Assembly: GCA_013398175.1 (NCBI GenBank) | Contig: VZRZ01004280.1 | Span: forward strand, 1 to 64,000 | Source of the DNA: Climacteris rufus | Taxonomy: Eukaryota > Chordata > Aves > Passeriformes > Climacteridae | Reading direction: 5' to 3' | Length of the DNA stretch: 64,000 bases | Translations under genes and position numbers: made by a program | In this document: in pieces, positions 12,879 to 20,760 of the stretch | Layout of the letters: each line of letters begins with the position of its first letter | Position numbering within the stretch: position 1 is the first letter of the stretch | The notes under the pieces: model-generated | Databases searched by the model: none | What the model saw: only the letters and a program-made list of their open reading frames with translations | Told to the model about the DNA's origin: nothing

Positions 12879-14372
12879 AGGGGATGCTGGCAGACCAGTC
12901 CAGTCTGTAATCTATTTACATACTAAAGAAGGAAAGTTTTCCCATGCAATATAATAAAGTGTAAAACCTGCACATGTGATTCCAGGTTCTTCCTTTGGGC
13001 AATAACCAAAGCACGTGGACCTCTGTTAGTACAAACTTAAATTATATGCCCATCACAGAAGTCACTTCTTCAGGTTCTATTACCTGGCACACGTGTGCCT
13101 CAGAAACCAAGTTTTCTTTAAAAGCATATTAACTTCACAGCTATTATCAGATGCAATTAAAACCTTGCACACAAATGACCTCCTGTGGACTCCTCTGCAC
13201 TGTCTCCAACAAGCACTCATCTCAAGAGAATGCTAAATTTAAAAATTAATTAAAATCTAAGTACATTTTTCTATTGATTTATGTATTAACATAAACAAAA
13301 GGCAGTAGCCATTGTCTAAAACCTTTTGGTACATGAGAGCAAGACTGCTGCTCCTTCAGAATCAAGGTGTTCAACATCCCTCAATAGTTTCAAGCAGCAT
13401 CTGTCTCTGTCCCAGAGGCAATATCTGGACCAGTTACAACATCTCCCTTCTTCCACTGCTATCCCAGTGTCACGACCCCAAACTTCATGTGTTCAACTAC
13501 AATGCTGTTTGAAACAGCTATACAAAAAACCCCACGCTGTCAAGGAGACAACAGCTGGTTGCAGCATAGTACACTAGGAAAAAGGAGTTTTGTGGGGTTT
13601 TTTAATAGTAGCACAGCACTATGTTGTTCATTACAAGTTTTGCTCTTAGGATAGACAAATTCCCAGCCTGCCTTACAAAGAAGGTGCTTGAAATTTGATC
13701 CAATCCTTACTAGAGCATCAACTTAGGACATTTTAGATTCACACTCAATTCAGACTCATACAGTGATATGCTGCCAAAGATACATTTAAGTACTTACGGG
13801 AAAAAGCTTAGTTGGGGTAACAGAGAAGACAGGGAATTTTAGCAGTGCTCATCTTTAGGCGATAGCAGACAAGACCTACCTAGGCCAGTGCTGAAGGTTC
13901 AGTGAAGCACAGTACTGCCTTTTGTACAGCCGTAAGTACAGTGATGATAGTTAGCACAGGAAGACAAGAAGGGGTCGTATCTCCCCTCTACCACTCTAAT
14001 CCTCTCCACTCCAACACTGGCTTTTCTAAGAACCATGGGAAGAAATCAAAGCTGTGTAACAGTGGAGAAAAGACGGAAAGGGAGCTTCTCTTCCTCTTAG
14101 GACACGCACGTGTGCGCATAGGGTGGCGTCGAGTTATAAGGTGGGATGCAGACACAGCAGAGGGGTGGTAGGGCCAGAAACATCGCAGTTCGGACCGGAA
14201 CAAAGGCCCCTATGAAGCACTGGGGTCTGTCCACCCCCGGGGCGTTAAGGGCCTGGCAGGCACCTCTCCGGGACTCGAGGGATTCGGGAAGGGGTTCCAG
14301 CACCCGGGGACGGGCAGGCTGGGCAGCAGCTCGTGGAAACGCAGGCGGGGGCCAGCAGCGCTGAAAGGTGGG

Positions 14373-14441
14373 NNNNNNNNNNNNNNNNNNNNNNNNNNNN
14401 NNNNNNNNNNNNNNNNNNNNNNNNNNNNNNNNNNNNNNNNN
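14373..14441. other. Assembly gap (69 N)
   Basis: A run of 69 unknown bases inside the CpG island, probably a GC-rich stretch that was hard to sequence. It lies in inferred CDCA4 intron 1, about 290 bp inside the donor, so it could hide an alternative first exon. Confidence 0.98.
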
Positions 14442-14728
14442 CGGGACTGGGGCGGGGAGCGAGGGGGGAGCTCCCAGTCATTGGGAGGGCAGCGGGGTGC
14501 CCAGGGGAGGCGCGGACGATGAGAGAGGACGGCTGGAGAAGGGACTGAGCGGAGGAGGAGAGCGGAACGGGCCCCTTATCCCGACCGCCCCGGTATCCTC
14601 AGCGCTCCCGGCGGTTACTCATCGCCCCGCGCTCCCGCCGCCATTTTGAATCGACTCCGTTCCCCTCCACGGGTGCCGCCGACGCCGGCTCCCTATGGAC
14701 CCGACCCGGCCCAGCCCACCGTACTCAC

Positions 14729-14865
14729 TGCCTTGCCACTGCTGTCGCCACCGCCAGCCCACGCAGGAGCCTCCACTCCGCTCCCGCCTCACCGCCCGCT
14801 CCGCGGCTGATGAACGGGCGGGGCCAAGCGGCCCCGCCTCCCCCCGCCCGCCATCTTATTGTCAA
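14729..14865 (-). other. CDCA4: Probable non-coding exon 1 of CDCA4
   Basis: On the minus strand a strong donor (GTGAGTAC, complement of 14721-14728) follows a CpG-rich stretch with no needed start codon. A YY1-type motif AAGATGGCG is at 14849-14857 on the minus strand; in housekeeping promoters this motif usually sits just downstream of the start site, which places the start near 14860-14870. Splicing from here to the acceptor at 8895 gives a 5' UTR followed by the intact CDCA4 frame. The 5' boundary is approximate. Confidence 0.55.
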
Positions 14866-15195
14866 ACCCCACAAAGGGACCCGCGGCCGCCGGGGGCGGA
14901 CCTTCCTCGGAGACCACGCCCACCACGGAGCGGTGGCCACTGCTATTGGCTGCCGCCAAGCCCCACAGCCGTCGCTCGCTACTGCGATTGGCCATAGATC
15001 CCGCCTGTTCCGCCCCCGGGCTCCGCCCTCGGAGGCGGTGCGGTTGCCATGGCGGCCGGACCCTTCCCCTCGGCTGTGAGAGGCTGAGCGAAGCAGGGGC
15101 GGGGGCGAGGCGGGGCCGCCCCGATTTCAAACGGCAGCCAAGCCCCCACGGCGTGTCTGTCTGGGCTCCCGGCCACGGGCTCCGGCGGGAACAGG
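14866..15195 (-). promoter_or_regulatory. CDCA4: Putative CDCA4 core promoter (CCAAT x2, E2F-like, GC-rich)
   Basis: Upstream of inferred exon 1 on the minus strand are two CCAAT boxes (complements of ATTGG at 14945-14949 and 14987-14991), 42 bp apart and about 80-130 bp upstream of the inferred start. Tandem CCAAT boxes bound by NF-Y are typical of cell-cycle promoters. An E2F-like TTCCCGCC lies at 15184-15191 (minus strand). A GC box (GGGCGGGGCC) at 14817-14826 lies within exon 1. No TATA box is evident. This agrees with CDCA4 being reported as E2F-responsive, but the sites are short matches. Confidence 0.5.
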
Positions 15196-15475
15196 TTCAG
15201 ACCTGGCCGCGCTGCAGCCCGCGGGGAGCCCTGGCGGGGCGGGGGAGGGGAGAGGGCGCGTTAGCTGCCTTAGCCTGCGCGCTCCCCGCCGTCAGGCGCC
15301 GCTTCCCTCATGGCTGGGGAGCCCCCGGCGCTGCGCCCCGCGGGGGTGACAGGAGGCCTCAGGACTGCATTAGCAAGGGCTGTGGCATTTCCTGTTCGGG
15401 ACCTGCCGCCAGGAACCCGCGTCCTTGGGGCGGGGGTGATGCCTCACACCCCGCAGGGAGCCTGTGTCTGAACAT

Positions 15476-16105
15476 GACCAAAAGTCGTGCCCAAGTGGAC
15501 AAGAAGGCCAATGGCATCTTCGCCTCTCTCAGGAATAGTGTGGCCAGTAGGGCCAGGGAAGTGATTCTTCCCTGTACCTGGCACTCGTGAGGCAATACCT
15601 CAAGTGGTGTGCCCAGTTCTGGGCCCCTTAGTTCAGGAAGGCCACTGAGAGGCTGGAGCCTGTCCAGAGAACGGCAGCAGAGGTGGTGAAGGGTCTGGAG
15701 CACAAGTTTTACGAGGAGCAGCTGAGGGAGATGGGGGTGTTTACCTTGGAGAAGAGGAGGCTCAGGGGAGACCTTGTCACTCTGAAACTCCCTGACAGGA
15801 GGGTGTAGCCAGATGGGGGTCAGTCTCTTCTCCCAGACAACCAGTGACAGGACAAGAGGACACAGTCTCAAGATGCGCTGTGGGGGTTTAAGTTGGACAT
15901 TAAGAAGAACTTGTTCATAGAAAGGATGGTTAGACACTGGAATGGGCTGCCCAGGGCAGTGGGGGAGTCACTGTCCGTGGAATTGTTTAAGGAAGGACTG
16001 GGCGCGGTACACAGTGCCATGGTCTGGTTGACGAGGTGGTGTTTGGTCGTAGGTTGGACTCGATATCAGAGATCTTTTCCGACCTAACTGATTCTGTAAT
16101 TCTGT
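15476..16105 (+). mobile_element. CR1 LINE, 3' portion, inserted in the CpG island
   Basis: 5'-truncated CR1 non-LTR retrotransposon. It contains the typical CR1 3' region (ggccagtagggccagggaag, gagaagaggaggctcagggg, gggctgcccagggcagtggg) and ends in an ATTCTGTA ATTCTGT tail at 16091-16105, the diagnostic avian CR1 terminus. The 5' edge is approximate. There is no intact ORF. The insertion splits the CDCA4 CpG island into 14100-15475 and 16106-16440. Confidence 0.9.
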
Positions 16106-16440
16106 CCTAAAGCCGCCGCCGCCCCGCTGAGCAAAGCCCCCTCCCCAGGCCTTGCTCGCTGCTGTGACCCTGGCCCGATGCAGCTGCACATCTGCAAACA
16201 CTTAGGCCGCCCCAGCACCTCCCGGCCGTGCAGCTACGTGCCGGCTGCTCCGGAGCAGCCCCAGGGAAGGAGGGGGGCTGGCCCGGGCTGCCGAGAGCCG
16301 CAGAGGCGGCAGCTGCGGCCTCCCGCCCCCGGGGCGCGGTGCGGCGGGACGGGGAGGAGAAGGAAATGGAGAAAGGGTGGGATAGGCAGCAGGAAGATCA
16401 GCGAGGCTTGGGGCTGAGGTTGTGTAGGAAAGGCTGGGAA
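16106..16440. promoter_or_regulatory. CpG-rich block beyond the CR1 (split island)
   Basis: CpG- and GC-rich sequence starting exactly at the CR1 3' tail (gccgccgccgccccgctgag near 16112) and fading to ordinary composition by about 16440. Best read as the outer part of the CDCA4 island, displaced by the CR1. No recognisable exon seen. Confidence 0.65.
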
Positions 16441-16678
16441 ACAGCAGAGCTGTAGCGTGATACGGTAAAGCTGGAGGAAATATCATTTCCACAGCTAAGC
16501 AAGATGTGCTTTTGGGGCAAGACAGGCAGCAAAGCGCAGTATTTCTCCTTGTTTATTTACAGTTTCTTGCACCACACTTATGGCAGCACGGCGTAAAAAC
16601 ACAGGTCAAAGCTGTGCAAGACCAGTGCCACAAAGAGAGGTGTTCTCATGCTCTATTCAGCTTGGCACTGAATGTCCT

Positions 16679-16790
16679 GAGCTGGAAGGGATCCACAAGG
16701 ATTATGGAGTTTCACAGGACAACCCCAAGAATCCCACCACGTGTTTGAGAGCATTGTCCAAATGCTTGAACTCTGGCAGTCTTGGTGCTG
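16679..16790 (-). mobile_element. CR1 fragment
   Basis: About 110 bp matching the 3' part of CR1 in reverse (ctggaagggatccacaagga, gagcattgtccaaatgcttg, cttggtgctg), without the terminal tail. Diverged and short. The sequence from 16791 to the pseudogene end at 17220 shows no gene or recognisable element. Confidence 0.75.
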
Positions 16791-17950
16791 TTTTTTGGTT
16801 GTTACTTTGGTGGTTTTTTATATATCTAACTTATTTTTTTAGCCCCAATCCTTTAATAAGGATTTCACTTGAGAAATAAAGGCATAGCATGAAAGCACAA
16901 AAAATTACATGGGAGCCAATTAATAACTTGAGACTCAACTACAACCTGTATCAGCATTAGGCTTTCACTTGACACAGATTTTTCTTGAAAACTCCTTGTG
17001 TGGCAAGCATTTAGGTGTTCCCTACCATACTACCCACACTTGCAGCAAGGAAGCAAAGTTTCCACACGTAAGCTATATATATATACTGGTAATACTTATT
17101 TATCACATTTTAGTAACATTATGGAAGGCTGGTAGAACACATTAAGTCCTTGGAAAGCAGCAGTAAAAATAATACCTGGTGCAAATCTGTTGCTGCAATG
17201 CCATTTGGAGGCAGGACAGTCAGGAAAGAAAGGTACCAAACTTCCTTTCCCATTCCACTTGAGCCAATTGCCCTCAGTGGAGACAAACATCTGTGACATT
17301 AAATTGTCATTCCCAGTTCACTCAGTCCTTTCTTGCCACTTTATCTGGCTCTTCTTTGTAGAAGCAGCCGTGAGTTTATTTGCAATTTGATAGTTGCCTT
17401 CAGTTTGCTCAGAAATCTCAGCTCACTCATGAAACTGTGCATTCAGGTAGCTGTTCATGCCTGAAGCCTCTACACAGGCTGATCATCCCTGGCTGGATGG
17501 GCTGAGTATTCCCTTTTGTGCTCTCTGCTGAAGCATCCTTTACATCAGACAGCACCGTTGGTCTAACCAGGACCACACCGTATCTTTCGTTATTATGGAT
17601 CACATTCTTGACCATGGTTACCTTGGGAATGTCATAATATTCATCTAAGAAGTTGTTTGTAAGTATTCCATCCTTGCATGCCACTGTTCAACACAGTGCA
17701 CACACTACCTGGATATATTTCCACACCAGCACCCTTGGCACCACAGAGGTCTGAGTTTTCCATGAATAGCTCAACTGACATCTGCACTGTTATGCCTCTG
17801 GTTTCACAGTGTAACACACAATTCTCCAGGATGGTTTTCCCTTGAGGAACATTTAAAACCTCCTCCACAACCATGCTGCACTCACTTCAAACTGGAGATC
17901 CTTATAGTGGCTTCTAAACAGTCAAAAAAGAGATTTCCTTCCTCTTGTGG

Positions 17951-17966
17951 TTTTTTTTTTTTTTTT
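17951..17966. repeat. Poly-T homopolymer (16) within the SHCBP1 pseudogene
   Basis: Sixteen consecutive T on the + strand (A on the pseudogene strand) where SHCBP1 encodes a short Lys/Glu-rich segment after DDIVIEK in human. It is an expanded lysine-codon tract and contributes to the loss of frame. Confidence 0.9.
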
Positions 17967-18582
17967 AATCACAATGTCTTCTGGTGGGCCATAGTGTTCG
18001 AGTTTGTTAACAGAATCAGCACTGCTGCACAGGCCCTCTACGACACAGTGACCAGGACAGATGATGACTGTGTCTCCTTCATAGCAGGCATTTACAGCTG
18101 TCGGTGGATCGTGGTGAAACTGTATTTCTAGGTGTTCACCACAATCACCTATAAGCCCAGAAGGCACACCGTGTTCTCAGATGTCATACTGCAGCCTCAG
18201 TCAAAGCTCAAGACATCACACAAAATAACCAAAGTCATCCTCCTCCTCCCTGTCTCAGTCCTCCAGATGCACTGGTAGAAGAGCCTGACATGCTCTACAG
18301 CTTGTGCTGTCTGGTCAAACTCTCCTGACTCATCATACACAACCCACAGCTCCCACGGCGGTATCTGGTACCCTTAAGCTTCAAGGGTTCCTGCTGTCCC
18401 ATGACTCGCACAGGAAAGACTCTGAGTTGCACAACTGCTTTCAGAGCTGACTACTCCACACCAACCATCCCAACAAGAACCTCAAACACATTCACATGCC
18501 AGATATCCTGCCATCCATATGGTGCAAGGCCTTTTTCCAGGTACTCAGCTATGAAATGTTTCACCTCAGAAGCTTCATGAGG

Positions 18583-19048
18583 TGTTAAGGAAGAGTTTGG
18601 ACCCGATGTTCTGAGTCACAGGAGGTTTATTGCAGCTCAGGCTGGCACCTCCGGAGAGGGATCCTGAACAAAGAAATCCCTGGGCCCTTATCTCTTCACA
18701 GCCTGTGCACCGATCTTCACGTGCTTTTCACACACCCAGTGGTGGTTTATGGCCTGGAGTCTTGTAGCACCTCATGGGATTCTTTCTCCATGTCCACATG
18801 GGCAGGCCATTAATTGTTCTTATCTTCCATTTTGGGGTCCTCCAGGATGTCAACCCTTATCTGAAGATGCCCAGTCTTTCTCTGTTTACTCCCCTGCTTA
18901 GCTGTCCTTGCTAACAAATAATTCATTTAAAGTTCCCTGACACCAAGCCTTGAGTTGGATGTTAAACTCTAAGCAAGTTACAATGAAACTTAACCCCAGA
19001 CAATTAATTTCTAATATTCTATAAATAAACATAATGTAATCCCCAGCA
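18583..19048 (-). mobile_element. Solo LTR nested in the SHCBP1 pseudogene
   Basis: This 466 bp block interrupts SHCBP1 homology between YQDYILADG and EASEVKHF, residues that are adjacent in human SHCBP1. On the minus strand it begins TGCTGGGGATTAC and ends CCTTAACA, the TG...CA pattern of an LTR, and has AATAAA (complement of 18626-18631) about 45 nt before the end. Flanking pentamers CGGCA and CCTCA (minus strand) may be a decayed target-site duplication (3 of 5 matching). No internal retroviral sequence is present, so it is a solo LTR. The family was not identified. Confidence 0.6.
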
Positions 19049-19330
19049 TGCCGTCTGCCAAGATATAATCCTGGTAAGCTCTAAATTGCTTGCGAAACAA
19101 AAGACGATCAGTGTGAAAAATATCAGGAAAAAGTACGTTCTCGTCGGGCAGAGTCCTTCCTAAAGCAGCGCCTGCTTTGTCAGGACTGCCGTAGTCACTC
19201 CAGGAGCCATCACTCCAGACACTCAGCCCCTTCCTGGAGCAGATTTGGGCTCCGCCGCCTCGGCTGCTCCCGCAGGCCACCGCCTCCCACAGCCGGCAGC
19301 AGCAAGGCCTGACCGTCCTCCCACGTCCCC

Positions 19331-20259
19331 CGGGAGCCCCAGCTCAGCAGGAATTCAAATAGGTATTCCCACAACAAATCCTGCAAGAACCTTTGAGCCT
19401 CCGTGGAGGCCCCTTTCGAGGCAGTGTGGGGGCTGTTCCCCAGAGGATCACAGCCAGAAGAGTTCATTTGCATTGCTTTTTCTAGTGATAGCATCATCTA
19501 TATAATAAGCTACTTAACTCCCCTCTCATCCTTTTCTTTTCTGTGTAGCTACAATGAGAGGATCTCGATGTTTTTGTTTGTCATTTTTCCCCCAAAACCT
19601 CTCCAGTGAAACGAGAGGATGTCTTATGGCCTAAGAACTACATCATCTATGTTTCTGATTAAATCAGGGAAAGAAAAATTGTGAAAGGTTATCGATCTTT
19701 GAAAATCTCAGAAACTAACGAAGTCAGATCATTTGAGTAGCTCAGCAGAAAACAACTCTCACATCTCACATATGTGAGAAACAAAACTCGAAAAGTCAAA
19801 ATGGAAAACTGGACAGACCTATGCAGAACGATAGAGTCCAGAGTATTTACTAGAAAGCTGGAAAGAGGTAGCTGCAAAACAATCTGACGGGGAAATGAAA
19901 TTAACAAAGTAACTGCATACTGAGAAAAAAGTGAGAGAATTACTGGTCAGGAATGCCAGGAGAGCTTTAAATCAAAAGGTAACTTGGAGTATGTACCCAA
20001 AGCTTCTAGACAACTGAGAGGCATTGGACCTAGTGAGACACGGCAGAGCAGCCTGCCTGCTGATGAACTGAGTAACAGGGGTGACAGGGAAAATGATGCA
20101 GATCAGCTCAGCAGGTCTCTCCTGGGAAGTCAGGTCACTGCTGACACCCAGCAAAACCTTCAGAGCGAGTGGAAGTCCTGAAGGCATTTAAAAACACTGT
20201 ATAAAAGGCTTCTTTTGTCTGAGACAGGAGGCACAGGGCTGGTTTAAGAGAAGCGGGCA
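19331..20259. other. Intergenic, nothing recognised
   Basis: Unique-looking sequence of ordinary composition between the SHCBP1 pseudogene and the next CpG island. Only short open frames without codon character. Confidence 0.6.
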
Positions 20260-20760
20260 TCACCTCAGCCTTCCCAAGTAAGTCCGAGGTGCAGACCCAT
20301 CCTTAGCACACGGCGGGACTTCCCGGAGCTGGAGCCGCAGCCCCAGAGCAGGAGGCCTGGGAGGAGCGGAGCTGCCGCCCTGAGCCCCTTCCCTTGGCTG
20401 GGCAGGGTTGGCTGGTGCGCGGTGGGGATGAAGGCCGGGCTTGGCCGCAGTCTCTCATTGCTGCAGCCGTGCCGCCTGCCCGTGCTGAGCACCCGCGGCG
20501 GCGGGAGCTGCGCTGGCAGCCGGCCCAGCTCTCCCATCGCACCGCCCGCTCTCCGGCAGCCCGGGCCCGCCGCTTCCCCCGGCGGCGGCTGGCACCGCGT
20601 GGTGCGGCCTGCGTGCCATGGGCGCTGCACAGCGGCCGCTCCTCCTCCCGCCCTGCCCCCTTCCTTCCCTCTGGAGCAAGCCTGTGCTGGGCCGTGCTTC
20701 GTGCCTCGGGAGATGCGCTGCTCTTTCTCAAAGCCGAGCTGGCCAGACTTGCACACATTG
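20260..20760. promoter_or_regulatory. Orphan CpG island
   Basis: About 500 bp of dense CpG and GC (for example gcggcggcgggagctgcgct-like sequence near 20490-20510 and cggcggctggcaccgcgtgg near 20580) in otherwise AT-rich DNA. Overlapping open frames exist on both strands, up to about 180 codons on +, but they have the low-complexity Arg/Ala/Pro/Gly composition of chance frames in CpG DNA and I match none to a protein. It lies about 12 kb beyond the 3' end of GPR132 and 5 kb upstream of the CDCA4 promoter, so it is not the obvious promoter of either. It may start an unannotated transcript or be an enhancer-type island. Confidence 0.65.

Larger units (their letters stand above)
8895..14728 (-). 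other. CDCA4: Intron 1 of CDCA4 (5' UTR intron)
   Basis: Inferred intron between a donor GTGAGTAC (complement of 14721-14728) in the CpG island and the acceptor AACAG at 8895-8899, just before the coding exon. About 5.8 kb, mostly AT-rich, with no open frame that looks coding. It contains a GC-richer block at about 9061-9320, a short tandem repeat at 12855-12878 and, close to the donor, an assembly gap. Alternative first exons within the island cannot be excluded. Confidence 0.7.
14100..15475. promoter_or_regulatory. CpG island at the CDCA4 promoter
   Basis: A sharp change from AT-rich intron to very GC- and CpG-rich DNA starts near 14100 and continues to the left edge of a CR1 element near 15476. 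The same CpG-rich character resumes beyond that element at 16106-16440, so the two blocks were probably one island. It contains the inferred CDCA4 first exon and promoter. The side away from CDCA4 could also drive a divergent + strand transcript, but I see no recognisable coding exon there. Confidence 0.85.
17220..19330 (-). pseudogene. SHCBP1P: Processed pseudogene (retrocopy) of SHCBP1
   Basis: Read on the minus strand, broken frames match SHCBP1 (SHC SH2-domain-binding protein 1, a midbody/cytokinesis protein with a right-handed beta-helix domain) in order. Near 19070 is QFRAYQDYILAD; near 18500 EYLEKGLAPYGWQDIW; near 18110 AVNACYEGDTVIICPG; near 17800 GKTILENCVLHCET and GAKGAGVEIYPGS; near 17600 DGILTNNFLDEYYDIPK and VIHNNERYGVVLV; then LMSQMFV and KWNGKGS, with a terminal stop at 17220-17222. 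Human SHCBP1 has many introns, but all these blocks are joined here, so this is a reverse-transcribed copy. It is dead: in-frame stops (for example after VGVE near 18450), several frameshifts, a homopolymer of 16 T at 17951-17966 in the coding region, and a deletion near 18150 that joins VPSGLI directly to a block lying well over 100 residues later in human. A solo LTR sits inside it at 18583-19048. The 5' edge (about 19330) is uncertain; no poly(A) tail is obvious downstream. Confidence 0.88.

Noticed and set aside
14859..15590. 243-codon + frame across the CDCA4 island and into the CR1
   Set aside because: Runs from CpG island into a transposon; low-complexity composition. Not a protein.
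15359..15937. 192-codon minus frame
   Set aside because: Mostly antisense to the CR1 at 15476-16105.
18583..19048. A complete endogenous retrovirus at the LTR
   Set aside because: No second LTR, primer-binding site or gag/pol-like frames next to it; SHCBP1 sequence resumes on both sides.
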